Below are positions 15,022 to 24,172 of a DNA stretch of 64,000 nucleotides, in pieces. Each line of letters starts with the position of its first letter. Position 1 is the stretch's first letter. Position numbers and translations under genes: made by a program. The DNA is from Verrucomicrobiota bacterium. GTDB lineage: Bacteria; Verrucomicrobiota; Verrucomicrobiia; Opitutales; Opitutaceae. Below the pieces are notes generated by a model. The model saw only the letters and a program-made list of their open reading frames with translations. It did not search any database and was not told the origin of the DNA. Location: contig JACRKC010000114.1 of assembly GCA_016235555.1 (NCBI GenBank), positions 62,001 to 126,000 on the forward strand, in the 5' to 3' direction.

Positions 15022-17898
15022 ATGGCCGCGATTTTGATTTTGCGAATGAGTCCCGGCTCCGGTTGCGTGCTCCGTGTGCCCACCCGCCGACTTGTCCACG
15101 CGTCCCTTTGGGTGGCGATGCTTGCCCTGGCGTTTTCGGCCGGCGCGGCACCACTGCGCGTGGGCATCGAGCCCGACACCCAGCCACTCTCCCTGCTCGA
15201 CTCCGATGGCCGGCCCTCCGGGTTCGCACCCGATCTGATCCGGGCCGTGGCGGCCGGTGCGGGACTCGAAGTCGAGTTTGTCGCCGCTTCTTGGGAAAAC
15301 ATCTTCGCCGACTTTCGCGGGGGCCGGATCGATGTTCTGGCCGCCTGTGGCCGGAACGCCGAGCGCGACCGGCAGATGATCTTTTCGGTGCCGCACATCG
15401 ACCTCAAGACCGGCGTCTTCATCAACTCCTCGCAGCGCCCGCCGGCCTCGCTGGACGACCTCGAACACCGCCTGCTCGGGACGACTCGCGCGAGCCTCTC
15501 CGACGCCTTCGCCGGCCGGCGGGGCTGGAAGCGTGTGGTGTATTTCGACACGCTGCCGCAGGCCCTCGCCGCTCTCGATCGCGGCGAGATCGAAGTCGTC
15601 ATGGCCTCCCAGGTCGTCACGAGCTACTACGTGCGCGAATACGGGTTTCGCCGGGTCTCCCTGACTTCGGTCGAGGCTCCCGGCCTCAGCTACGAACTGC
15701 ACATGGCGGTGCCGCCGGGCGAGACCGCCCTGCTCTACGCGCTGAACCGCAGTCTCGTCCATCTCCGGGTCGACGGCACCTACGATCGTATCTACGAACG
15801 CTGGATCGGACCGCTGGAGCCGCGGCGTTTGCGGTTGCGCGACGTCCAGCGCTACCTCCTCGGGCTGGCCGCCCTCGGCGGTCTGGCGGCGATCGCCCTC
15901 GCCTGGCAGCGCCGGCTCCTGCGCCAGCTCGCCCGCCAGGCGGCGCTACTCCGCGACAGCGAACAACGCCTCTCGCTCGTCCTCGAGGGCAGCGAGGATG
16001 CCTTCTGGGATTGGGATATGCGCACCGGGCGCATCGCGCGGAGCGAACGCTGGGCCACCATGCTCGGCTACACACTCGGCGAGATCGAACCCACGCAGGA
16101 AGGCGGCCGCACGCTGATCCATCCCGACGATCTGCCTGCCTACGCCGCGTGGCGGCCCCGGCTCGAGTCCGGCGAGACCGACCGCTATGACATCGAGTAT
16201 CGCATGCGCGCGAAGTCCGGCGAGTGGCGCTGGGTGCATGATCGCGGCAAAGTCGTCGCGCGTGACGCCACCGGGCAGCCGCTGCGCATGGCCGGCACCC
16301 ACACCGACATCACCGCCCGCAAACGCACCGAGGCCGCCCTGATCGAAAGCCAGGAGATGCTCCGGCGGTCGGCGAAACTGCTGCAACAGACCCAGGCCAC
16401 CGCCCACATCGGCGGGTGGGAGGTCGACCTGCGCACCGACAAACTCTTCTGGTCCGAGGAAACCTTCCGCCTGCACGACACCACGCCGGCCGACTACACG
16501 CCGAACGTTGAAACCGCCATCGGGTTTTACGCGCCGGAAAGCCGCGCCATCATCAGCGCCGCCGTCGAAAACTCCGTGCGCCACGGCACCCCCTACGAAC
16601 TCGAACTCGATGTGATCACCGCCAAGGGGCGGCCGATCCGCGTCCACACCACGGGGCGCGTCGAACTGGAGGCGGGGCGCGTCGTGAAACTCTACGGCTC
16701 CTTCCGCGACATCACCGCGGAGAAACACGCCGAGGAAGACCGGCGCAAACTCCACTTGAAGATGCTGGAGGCGCAGAAACTCGAAAGCCTCGGCGTGCTC
16801 GCCGGCGGCATCGCCCACGATTTCAACAACCTCCTCACCGTCATCCTCGCCAACGCCACGTTTGCCCGCGACAGCTCCGCCGGCGGTGATGCGCGTCTCG
16901 CCCACATCGAGACGGCGGCCCGTCGGGCGGCCGACCTTTGCCGCCAGCTCCTCGCCTACGCCGGACGCGGCAGCTTCATCGTCGCCCGCACCGATCTCGG
17001 CCACGTCGTCCGCGACACCGCGCAGCTCCTGCAGGTCTCGATCAGCAAAAAAGCGCGGCTGGCCGTCACCCTCGCCCCCGATCTGCCGCCCGTCGAGGGC
17101 GACGTGTCCCAGCTCCGCCAGGTGATCGTGAACCTCGTGATCAACGCGTCCGAGGCCCTGGGCGACAACACCGGCGACATCCGCCTCGTCACCCGCCTCA
17201 CGCGGCCGCCCGAAGCGCCGGCGGGAGGGTTGATCCATTCCTTCGATCTGCCGCCGGGCGATTGCGTGAGCGTCGAAATCTCCGACACGGGCCATGGCAT
17301 GACGCCGGCGACCCTCGCCCGCATTTTCGATCCGTTCTTCACGACCAAGTTCGCCGGACGGGGTCTCGGGCTGGCCGCCGTGCTCGGGATCGTCCGGGCG
17401 CATCGTGGCGCGCTCACCGTCGAAAGCACCGCCGGCGCCGGGACCACCTTCCGCCTGTTTTTCCCTGCGGCCGCGCCGCTGCCGGCCCCCGCGGCGCCCG
17501 TCGCCGCCAAGGCGATGAACCCGGCCCCCGGCGGCACCCTGCTGCTCGTCGACGACGAACCGGTGGTGCTCGCCACCGCGGATGCGCTGCTCCGCTATCA
17601 AGGCTACAAGACCGTGCTCGCGGCCGACGGGCACGAGGCCGTGCACCAATTCCGCGCCAACCCCCGTGGCTTCGCCGCGGTCCTCCTCGATCTCACCATG
17701 CCGGGACTCGACGGTGGTGAAGTCCTCCGCGTCATCCGCGCCCTCAATCCGAACGTCCGCGTCCTGATCATGAGCGGTTTCAGCGAACACGACATCCTCG
17801 CCCGCGTGCGCGGCCAGGGTGACGTGCCCGTGCTGCGCAAACCCTTCACCCACGACTCACTCCTGGCCAAGGTCGCCGAGGTCATCGCCACCGGCTGA
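15022..17898 (+). CDS. Hybrid sensor kinase: SBP3-TM-PAS-PAS-HisKA-HATPase-REC
   Basis: A 958-residue membrane hybrid kinase. After a signal-like N-terminus (to about residue 45) comes a periplasmic solute-binding domain of the SBP_bac_3 type (APLRVGIEPDTQPLS, FDTLPQALAALDRGEIEVVMA), as in BvgS/EvgS sensors. A membrane helix (YLLGLAALGGLAAIALAW) follows, then two PAS domains, a HisKA region with phospho-His599 in GGIAHDFNNLL, an ATPase domain (NLVINASEAL, DTGHGM, GLGLAAVLGIV), and a receiver with phospho-Asp890 in LLDLTMPGLDGG. It probably senses an amino acid or similar small molecule. No separate regulator gene is adjacent. Confidence 0.93.
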   Translation: MAAILILRMSPGSGCVLRVPTRRLVHASLWVAMLALAFSAGAAPLRVGIEPDTQPLSLLDSDGRPSGFAPDLIRAVAAGAGLEVEFVAASWENIFADFRGGRIDVLAACGRNAERDRQMIFSVPHIDLKTGVFINSSQRPPASLDDLEHRLLGTTRASLSDAFAGRRGWKRVVYFDTLPQALAALDRGEIEVVMASQVVTSYYVREYGFRRVSLTSVEAPGLSYELHMAVPPGETALLYALNRSLVHLRVDGTYDRIYERWIGPLEPRRLRLRDVQRYLLGLAALGGLAAIALAWQRRLLRQLARQAALLRDSEQRLSLVLEGSEDAFWDWDMRTGRIARSERWATMLGYTLGEIEPTQEGGRTLIHPDDLPAYAAWRPRLESGETDRYDIEYRMRAKSGEWRWVHDRGKVVARDATGQPLRMAGTHTDITARKRTEAALIESQEMLRRSAKLLQQTQATAHIGGWEVDLRTDKLFWSEETFRLHDTTPADYTPNVETAIGFYAPESRAIISAAVENSVRHGTPYELELDVITAKGRPIRVHTTGRVELEAGRVVKLYGSFRDITAEKHAEEDRRKLHLKMLEAQKLESLGVLAGGIAHDFNNLLTVILANATFARDSSAGGDARLAHIETAARRAADLCRQLLAYAGRGSFIVARTDLGHVVRDTAQLLQVSISKKARLAVTLAPDLPPVEGDVSQLRQVIVNLVINASEALGDNTGDIRLVTRLTRPPEAPAGGLIHSFDLPPGDCVSVEISDTGHGMTPATLARIFDPFFTTKFAGRGLGLAAVLGIVRAHRGALTVESTAGAGTTFRLFFPAAAPLPAPAAPVAAKAMNPAPGGTLLLVDDEPVVLATADALLRYQGYKTVLAADGHEAVHQFRANPRGFAAVLLDLTMPGLDGGEVLRVIRALNPNVRVLIMSGFSEHDILARVRGQGDVPVLRKPFTHDSLLAKVAEVIATG

Positions 17899-17941
17899 CG
17901 CGAACGTCCGTCCGCCGCTACAACCGAGGCATTCGAGAACG

Positions 17942-18064
17942 GACCTCAGTTTGAGATGCACCCGTCCGCCGGGGGGCGCATCTCACTTTTCTGCGATCGA
18001 CGAGGCGGGACGCCTCGTCCACGTGGCTGAGGCGTCCCGCCTCAGTCAGAAAACTGAGATGCGC
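17942..18064. repeat. Large composite palindrome (copy 1 of the GCGCATCTCA family)
   Basis: The outer arms, GCGCATCTCA(c)TTTTCTG from 17976 and its complement ending at 18064, enclose two inverted inner hairpins, GAGGCGGGACGCCTC and GAGGCGTCCCGCCTC. A further partial outer arm (CTCAGTTTGAGATGC) lies at 17945-17959. A diverged copy at 53909-53997 is part of a coding sequence. The element fills most of the gap between the kinase and the MFS gene. Confidence 0.85.
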
Positions 18065-18131
18065 GCTCCGCCGGCTGCGGCACGAAACCGACTCGCCACC
18101 CCGGGCGAATTGTGAGTGCCTGCGGACGCCG

Positions 18132-19493
18132 ATGCCCGCCCCTGCCACCGAAGCGCAACACGATCCCTACGCCGCGCTGCGGATCGCCAATTTTCGCGAT
18201 TACCTCATCGGCAGCACGCTCGCACTGGTCGGCCGGCAGGCGGTGGTCGCGGTCGCGATCTGGCAGGTTTACGCGTGGACGCATTCCTCCGCCATGCTCG
18301 GCCTGGTCGGCATCATCAACGTCCTGCCCTTGCTCGCCCTGATCCTGCCCGCCGGCGCCCTCGCCGACCGCTATGACCGAAAGCGCCTGATCGCTTGGGG
18401 CACCGCCTGTTTGTGCGGGCTGAACATCGCCCTCGCCGTGCTCGCCATCGCCCATGAAGCCGTGCCGGCCCTGGCGCCCCTGCGCTGGGGCAACGCGCTG
18501 CTCCAGCACCTTGCCATGCCGTTCGAGCGCCACGCCGATCCCGCCACCCTCCGCTTCGATCAACCCGCCCTCTCGCTGCTGTTTCTCCTGCTGATCGCCC
18601 ACGCGTGCGTGCGCGTGCTCATCTGGCCGGCTCGCGGCAGCATCACGCCGTTGCTGGTCCCGGCCGAGGCGCTGGGCAACGCTATCACCTGGAACACGAG
18701 CGCGTTCGAACTCGCCACCATCACCGGCCCGGCGGTCGGCGGCATGCTCATCGACCGCGTCGGCTTTCCCATCGTCTACGCCGGTGGCGCGGTGCTGGAG
18801 ATCGGTTTTCTCGTGCTGCTGCGCCCGGTGCGGTATTTCGTGGCGCCGGTGCGCTCCGCGGCCCGGCGGACCTGGGGCGAAGTGCTGGCCGGCGCGGAGT
18901 TTATCTGGAAACGCAAGGTCATGCTCGGCGCCAGCACGCTCGATCTGTTCGCCGTGGTGCTCGGCGGCACGACGGCGCTCCTGCCCGTCTTCGCCGATCA
19001 AGTCCTCCACGTCGGTCCCACGGGTTTCGGCTGGCTGCGCGCCGCGCCGTCGCTCGGCGCATTTTCCATGGCGATGTGGCTCGCCCACCGGCCGCCGCTG
19101 CTGCGCCCCGGCCTCGCGTTGCTGTGGTCGGTCGCCGGCTTTGGCGCCGCCACGGTCGTTTTCGGCTGGTCGCACTGGTTCTGGCTCTCGCTGGTGGCGC
19201 TGTTCCTGACCGGCGCGCTCGACAACATCAGCGTCGTCGTCCGCCAGTCGCTCCTGCAGTTCATGACGCCGGACGAACTGCGGGGCCGCGTCACGGCGGT
19301 GAACCAGATTTTCGTCGGCTCCTCCAACGAGATCGGCGCCCTGCGCGCCGGGCTGAGCGCCGCGCTGGTGGGCCCGGTGGCCGCCGTCGTCTGGGGCGGC
19401 CTCGGCACGATCGCGGTCACCGCCGGGATCGCCCGCGCCGTGCCCGCGTTACGCAGTCTCCGCAGCCTCAAGGACCTTCGGCCCGCGCCCTGA
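18132..19493 (+). CDS. MFS transporter, enterobactin-exporter-like (MFS_3)
   Basis: A 453-residue major facilitator with about 12 hydrophobic segments. The N-half has the ADRYDRKRLI loop between helices 2 and 3; the C-half has the DELRGRVTAVNQIFVGSSNEIGALRAG motif (quoted in parts: RGRVTAVNQ, SNEIGALRAG), typical of EntS-type exporters. No siderophore genes are nearby, so the cargo is not known. There is a 70-residue loop region around residues 120-150 (LAMPFERHADPATL) that is longer than usual. It lies between two sensor kinases but in no tight operon (67 bp to the next gene). Confidence 0.85.
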   Translation: MPAPATEAQHDPYAALRIANFRDYLIGSTLALVGRQAVVAVAIWQVYAWTHSSAMLGLVGIINVLPLLALILPAGALADRYDRKRLIAWGTACLCGLNIALAVLAIAHEAVPALAPLRWGNALLQHLAMPFERHADPATLRFDQPALSLLFLLLIAHACVRVLIWPARGSITPLLVPAEALGNAITWNTSAFELATITGPAVGGMLIDRVGFPIVYAGGAVLEIGFLVLLRPVRYFVAPVRSAARRTWGEVLAGAEFIWKRKVMLGASTLDLFAVVLGGTTALLPVFADQVLHVGPTGFGWLRAAPSLGAFSMAMWLAHRPPLLRPGLALLWSVAGFGAATVVFGWSHWFWLSLVALFLTGALDNISVVVRQSLLQFMTPDELRGRVTAVNQIFVGSSNEIGALRAGLSAALVGPVAAVVWGGLGTIAVTAGIARAVPALRSLRSLKDLRPAP

Positions 19494-19560
19494 CGCCCGG
19501 CGGCGCGCGGCGCTTTTTCAATAGACTTCGCCGCAGCCCCCATGCATTTCTAACGCCGCC

Positions 19561-21027
19561 ATGTCCGCCAGCAACACGCGCAAATCGCTTTTCCTTCTCA
19601 CCTTGGCGGCGAGCCTGATGGTCGCGATGGTCGCGATCGTCATCCGTGTGCTGCAGGACGAGGAGTTGCGCGACAAGTTGGGCGAGGACTACTACATCCT
19701 CGGCCTCGCCATCATCGGCACCGTGCTGCTGGTGCTCTCCGGCTACGTTTGGGATCGCGGCGTCATGCAGCGCCTCAAATCCCTCCGCACCACCGCCGCC
19801 GCCGTGCCGGGCGAGGAAGCGCCCGGCGAGGAGCCGGATCACGATGAGATCATCGGTCTCGCCCGCAATATCGAGCGCATGGCCCAGACGCTTCAGAAAA
19901 CGGAGGCCAGTTACCGCGGCATCGTCGAGGATCAGGTGGACTTGATCTGCCGCTACCGCCTCGACGGCAAACTCACCTTCGTCAACCGCGCCTACGCCGA
20001 CTCCTTCGGCCGCAAGCGCAACGAACTGGTCGGCCAGCCCTTCGCCCTCTACACCCCCGGCGGCGCCATCGCGGACGAGCCTTACACCTTCGAGCGCGAA
20101 CTCGACTTCGCCGACGGCAAGCGCCGCTGGCTCATGTGGACGCAGCGGCCCATCAAGGACGAAGCCAACAACACCCTCGAATACCAGGCCGTCGGCCACG
20201 ACATCACCCTGCGCAAGGAGGCCGAGGCCGCGCTCCTCCACGCCAAGGAGGCCGCCGAGGCCGCCGACCGCGCCAAGAGCGACTTTCTCGCCATCGTCTC
20301 CCACGAGATCCGCACGCCCATCAACGGCGTGATCGGCTTCGCCCAGATTCTCGCCGAGTCCCCGCTCTCCCCGGAGCAACGCGAGCAGGTCGCGATCATC
20401 AAGTCGAGCGGCCAGGCGCTCGAAAAACTCATCGCCGACATCCTCGACCTCTCGAAGATCGAGGCCGGCAAGATCGAGATCGAGTCGGCGCCGTTCGGCC
20501 TGCACAAGAGCGTCGAGGAAGTGCTCGCGTTCTTCCAGCCGAAGGCCCGCGCCGCCGCCCTCGCCCTCACCGCCAAAATCGAGCCCGACGTGCCCGCGAT
20601 CGTAAACAGCGACGAGGCGCGCCTCCGCCAGATCCTCACCAATCTCGTGAACAACGCGCTCAAGTTCACCGAGCGCGGCAGCGTGACGGTGCACATCTCG
20701 TGCATGCGCGGCGAGCCCGTGGGGATGGACGACACGCGCCGCGCCCTGCGCCTGTTCTTCGAGGTGGTCGATACCGGCATCGGCATCCCGCCCGAGAAAA
20801 TCTCGAAGCTCTTCAAACCGTTCTCGCAGGTCGACAGCTCGTCCGAGCGCCGCCGCAGCGGCACGGGCCTCGGCCTGATCATCTCGAAACGCCTCTGTGA
20901 ACTCATGGGCGGCTCGATCTCCGTCGACAGCAAACCGGGCGAAGGCACGACCTTCCGCTTCTCGCTGCTGACCGACTACGAAAAGGGCGACACCTCCCCG
21001 CCGATGTCGATGCGCCGCGGGGCGTGA
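19561..21027 (+). CDS. Membrane sensor histidine kinase with PAS domain
   Basis: A 488-residue kinase. Two membrane helices (about 9-30 and 45-62) flank a very short periplasmic loop (about 15 residues), so it probably senses a membrane or cytoplasmic signal. A PAS domain covers about 115-225. The HisKA box FLAIVSHEIRTP carries phospho-His248; the ATPase domain has NLVNNALKFTE, DTGIGIPPEKI and GTGLGLIISKRL. There is no receiver domain and no regulator gene beside it, so it is an orphan kinase here. Confidence 0.93.
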   Translation: MSASNTRKSLFLLTLAASLMVAMVAIVIRVLQDEELRDKLGEDYYILGLAIIGTVLLVLSGYVWDRGVMQRLKSLRTTAAAVPGEEAPGEEPDHDEIIGLARNIERMAQTLQKTEASYRGIVEDQVDLICRYRLDGKLTFVNRAYADSFGRKRNELVGQPFALYTPGGAIADEPYTFERELDFADGKRRWLMWTQRPIKDEANNTLEYQAVGHDITLRKEAEAALLHAKEAAEAADRAKSDFLAIVSHEIRTPINGVIGFAQILAESPLSPEQREQVAIIKSSGQALEKLIADILDLSKIEAGKIEIESAPFGLHKSVEEVLAFFQPKARAAALALTAKIEPDVPAIVNSDEARLRQILTNLVNNALKFTERGSVTVHISCMRGEPVGMDDTRRALRLFFEVVDTGIGIPPEKISKLFKPFSQVDSSSERRRSGTGLGLIISKRLCELMGGSISVDSKPGEGTTFRFSLLTDYEKGDTSPPMSMRRGA

Positions 21028-21033
21028 GTTGTT

Positions 21034-21095
21034 GCGGCGGTCTATGACCGCCGTCGAATATCTCTCGCTGTTCACTCGGCGCTCATAGCGCGCCG
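21034..21095. repeat. Hairpin repeat cluster between convergent genes
   Basis: GGCGGTCTATGACCGCC (from 21036) and GGCGCTCATAGCGCGCC (from 21078) form two short hairpins between the stops of the kinase and the S10 peptidase. They have the same build as the other hairpin words in the window and may act as a two-way terminator, though no T-run is present. Confidence 0.5.
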
Positions 21096-21103
21096 CGACA
21101 AGA

Positions 21104-22732
21104 TCACCGCACCCCCGCCGCCTTCAGCGTCGTGTCGTAGAACTTCACCGCGTCGGCCTTCAGCTTCGGGAGTTCGGCCGGGACCATATACATCATGTGG
21201 CCGCCTTCGTAGAAGGTCTGCGTGAGGTGGCTGCGGACTTCCTTGTCGAGGCCCATCTGGCGCACGGTGTAGTCGGTCGCGAAGAACGGCGTCGCGAGAT
21301 CGTAGTAGCCGTTGGCGATCCAGACGTGGAGCGCGGTGTTGCGGCTCATCGCCTGGTGGAGCATCTCGGCGGTGTTGAGATATTCGTTCTGCACGTTGCT
21401 GTAGTTCCACGGGCGCACGTCGCCGGTGAGCGCGTTGTAGGGCAGATCGTTTTCGTATTTCAGTTCGCGCCGGACGTAGTCGTTGAAGCACGCCGTGTAG
21501 CTGCCGAAGACGGCCTCGTAGCTCGGATCGAAATCGGTGCGGCCCGCCGTGCCGGGCCAGTAGCGGATACCGGTGAGGCGCGCATCGTAGCGGCCGACCG
21601 AGCGGTCCTTGTCCTCGAGCAGTTTGCCGGTGAACGAAAAGATATCGATGCGCAGGCCGCGCTGGAAAACGTATTTCTCGTCGAGGCCGGTGAGACGCGC
21701 GAGTTCGGCGGCGACGGCGGCTTTCTCGGTGTCGGTGATGGCGTCGCCGCGTGCGAGAGCCGGCGCGAGCTTGTTCTGCGCGAAGTCGGTCGCGGCGGAA
21801 ATCACCGTGGCGAGCGGCGCGCCGGCCAGCGAGCCGCGCAGGCGCTTGTGATACCACGCGGCGGCGCTGTAGGTGGGCATGAAGAGCCAATACGGCAGGT
21901 CGTTGCCGGGCGCGAAACGCGCCGTGGCGAAATTCATGATCGAGGAGACGAGCGTGATGCCGTTCAGGTAGAGGCCATATTTGTCCTGCAAGTAATCGCT
22001 GAGGCCGGACGCACGCGTGGTGCCGTAGCTTTCGCCGACGAGGAATTTGGGCGAGGGCCAGCGGGCGTGGCGCGTGGTGTAGAGCCGGATGAAATCGCCG
22101 ACAGACGCGATGTCCTCGTTGAAGCCGTGGAATTGCTTCGGATCCTCGCCGGCCGCGGCGCGGCTGTAGCCGGTCGAAACCGGATCGATGAAGACGAGGT
22201 CGGTCTGGTCGAGCCAGCTCCACTCGTTGTCGGCCATCTTGTAGGGCGGCGGGAGCGACTCGCCCTTTTCGGTCATGAGCACGCGCTTCGGGCCGAGCAT
22301 GCCCATGTGCAACCAGATCGAGGCGGAGCCGGGGCCGCCGTTGAAGGAAAACGTCACGGGCCGTTTCGCGAGGTCGACCTTGTCGTCGGCGGCGCCGACT
22401 TTCGTGTAGGCGATGAAGAAGATGTTGGCCTTGGTCTTCTCGTTGCGGGCGTCCTTCATCGCCAGGTAGCCGGCGGTGGCCTTGTATTTGATGACTTTGC
22501 CGCCGAGCGTGATTTCGTGCTCGGTCACGGAGAGGACTGGCTCTTTTTCCGGCGTGGCGGGTTTGGCATCGGCGGTGGACGACGACGTTCCCGCAGTGGC
22601 CGTCGTGCCGGCCGCGGGCGGCGTGGTGGCGCCACCCGCGCGGGCGCCGCGTCGACCGGCGCCGGGCTCCTGGGCAAAGGCGGTCGAAGTGGTGAGAGCG
22701 AGCACGGAAAGGATCAGTCGGGAAGCATTCAT
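21104..22732 (-). CDS. Exported serine carboxypeptidase-like peptidase, family S10
   Basis: A 542-residue alpha/beta-hydrolase peptidase. Signal peptide at 1-21 (ends AFAQ), then a Gly/Ala/Thr-rich low-complexity region to about 65. S10 signatures: FNGGPGSASIWLHMGMLGP, FIDPVSTGYS, Ser235 in VGESYGTTR, the Asp in NGYYDLATPF and the His in EGGHMMYMV form the triad. S10 enzymes release C-terminal amino acids at acid pH. It precedes two exported amidohydrolases in the same direction (84 bp gap), suggesting a shared role in breaking down peptides or amides outside the cytoplasm. Confidence 0.93.
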   Translation of the reverse strand: MNASRLILSVLALTTSTAFAQEPGAGRRGARAGGATTPPAAGTTATAGTSSSTADAKPATPEKEPVLSVTEHEITLGGKVIKYKATAGYLAMKDARNEKTKANIFFIAYTKVGAADDKVDLAKRPVTFSFNGGPGSASIWLHMGMLGPKRVLMTEKGESLPPPYKMADNEWSWLDQTDLVFIDPVSTGYSRAAAGEDPKQFHGFNEDIASVGDFIRLYTTRHARWPSPKFLVGESYGTTRASGLSDYLQDKYGLYLNGITLVSSIMNFATARFAPGNDLPYWLFMPTYSAAAWYHKRLRGSLAGAPLATVISAATDFAQNKLAPALARGDAITDTEKAAVAAELARLTGLDEKYVFQRGLRIDIFSFTGKLLEDKDRSVGRYDARLTGIRYWPGTAGRTDFDPSYEAVFGSYTACFNDYVRRELKYENDLPYNALTGDVRPWNYSNVQNEYLNTAEMLHQAMSRNTALHVWIANGYYDLATPFFATDYTVRQMGLDKEVRSHLTQTFYEGGHMMYMVPAELPKLKADAVKFYDTTLKAAGVR

Positions 22733-22749
22733 AGAAAGGTGGTTTGAAG

Positions 22750-22819
22750 GTAGGGCAGGTCTTTGGCCTGCCCTTGGAATCCAGAGGGCGTGTGAGGGCC
22801 GGTCACGGACCGGCCCTAC
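22750..22819. repeat. GTAG...CTAC palindromic repeat pair
   Basis: GTAGGGCAGG...CCTGCCC at 22750-22773 and GGGCCGGTCACGGACCGGCC (then CTAC, to 22819) at 22796 form two hairpins with GTAG at the left end and CTAC at the right end. They occupy most of the 83-bp gap between the amidohydrolase and S10 genes. Confidence 0.9.
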
Positions 22820-24153
22820 TTTTTCAACTGCTCGTATTTTTGTTTATACTTCTCGTAGAGCCGCGTGTGGCGGCTGGAGAGATCGATGCGCGCGCCGTCG
22901 ATGTAGGCTTGCTCGATGCGCGTCGGGATTTCGATCGGATCGCCGTCGGTGACGATCAGCGTGGCGCGCTTGCCGACTTCGAGGGAGCCGAGCTCGCTCG
23001 CGACACCGAGGAGTTGCGCGGGGTAAATCGTGATGGACTTGAGTGCCTCGGCCGGAGGGAGCCCGTAGGCGGCGGCCTTGCCGGCCTGATAAGGGAGATT
23101 GCGGTCGGCCATCGGGCCCATCTCGGCGCTGCTGCCGTCGTTCGCGATGCAGAAGCGCACGCCCGCGGCGGGGAGTTTGCCGGGGTTGGCATAGGTGGCG
23201 TCGTAGGGATCTTCGCGGCGGAGCGGCAGCGTGAGCACCGGGCTCACGATCACGGGAATGTCGTTTGCCTTGAGCAGATCGGCGACCTTCCAGGCTTCGA
23301 TGCCACCGACGAGCGTGATCTTGAGTTTCTCGGCTTTCGCCCACGCAACGGCGGCCTCGATTTGTTTGCGCTCGTCGGCGTGGACGAACACCGGCAAATC
23401 GCCGCGCAGCACGGGAATCATCGCTTCCCAACGCGAGTCGAGATCGACGGGTTTGCCGGCGCCCTCCTTGGATTTCACATAGGCGCGCGCGGTGACGAAG
23501 GCGTCGCGCAGGCGCCTGATGTTCTCGTTGATCGTGCGCTCCTGCTCGGTCGCGGCGCGGGCCGCGTTGGGATCGCGATTCACGTTCATGCTGGGCCAGT
23601 AGACGTGGAGCGCGACGGCCGGACGGATCGTGAGATCTTCCCACGTCCAGCCGTCCATGCGGATGAGCGTGGAGGTGCCGGCGATGAGGCCGGCGGAGAG
23701 TGGCACGCTGAGGGCGGTGAGGATGCCGTTGGCGCGCGAGACGGGGATGTGCTCGCTGTCGGGATTGAGCGCGGGCTGCGCGCGGGCATTGGGGTTGAGC
23801 GTGCCGGCCTCGGCGAGATCGACGGTGCCGCGGACGGAGGACGTCTCGGTGAGGCCCATGCCGGTGTAAGCGGAAATGAGGCCGGGATAGAGATGTTTGC
23901 CGGTGACATCGACGACTTGCGCGTCGCGCGGCGCGGCGAGCTTCGAACCGATCGCGGCGATCTTGCTGTCGCGCACGAGCAGATCGGTCGCGGGCAGATC
24001 GGCGCCGGTCACGGTGTGCACGGTCGCGCCGCGCAGCAGCAGCGGCTTGGCGGGGCGCACCGCCGGCACGTTGTCGGAGGCGCGGGCCGTCATTGCGACG
24101 CACGCCGCGAACAGGGCGTAGCGGAACGCGTGAGCGTTTCGCGAAAGCCTCAC
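22816..24153 (-). CDS. Exported amidohydrolase-family protein lacking the HxH motif
   Basis: About 445 residues, amidohydrolase/imidazolonepropionase-like. The typical N-terminal beta domain (LLLRGATVHTVTG, LLVRDSKIAAIGSKL) and C-terminal ELGSLEVGKRATLIVTDGDP are clear. The barrel entry reads GKHLYPGLISAYTGMGL where active enzymes have PGLIDxHxH, so the first metal-binding pair is missing. Start: GTG at 24153 gives a signal peptide (FRYALFAACVAMTARA) whose basic N-region is encoded by a GTAG palindromic repeat; ATG 24093 is the alternative but leaves no signal. The start is 20 bp after the stop of the larger amidohydrolase, so they are co-transcribed. Confidence 0.8.
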   Translation of the reverse strand: MRLSRNAHAFRYALFAACVAMTARASDNVPAVRPAKPLLLRGATVHTVTGADLPATDLLVRDSKIAAIGSKLAAPRDAQVVDVTGKHLYPGLISAYTGMGLTETSSVRGTVDLAEAGTLNPNARAQPALNPDSEHIPVSRANGILTALSVPLSAGLIAGTSTLIRMDGWTWEDLTIRPAVALHVYWPSMNVNRDPNAARAATEQERTINENIRRLRDAFVTARAYVKSKEGAGKPVDLDSRWEAMIPVLRGDLPVFVHADERKQIEAAVAWAKAEKLKITLVGGIEAWKVADLLKANDIPVIVSPVLTLPLRREDPYDATYANPGKLPAAGVRFCIANDGSSAEMGPMADRNLPYQAGKAAAYGLPPAEALKSITIYPAQLLGVASELGSLEVGKRATLIVTDGDPIEIPTRIEQAYIDGARIDLSSRHTRLYEKYKQKYEQLKK

Positions 24154-24165
24154 GGCTTCCGCTAC
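24118..24165. repeat. GTAG...CTAC palindrome overlapping the start of a gene
   Basis: GTAG at 24118-24121 and CTAC at 24162-24165 enclose imperfect inverted arms (GCGGAACGCG... / ...GGCTTCCGC). On the minus strand it supplies the probable start codon and N-region of the signal peptide of the 445-residue amidohydrolase. A related element lies at 56908-56966, again next to a signal sequence. Confidence 0.85.
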
Positions 24166-24172
24166 CGGGGAG

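Noticed and set aside
13984-15762. Long minus-strand frame opposite the crystallin and kinase genes
   Set aside because: Antisense to two clear genes and without recognisable motifs; it is a by-product of codon bias.
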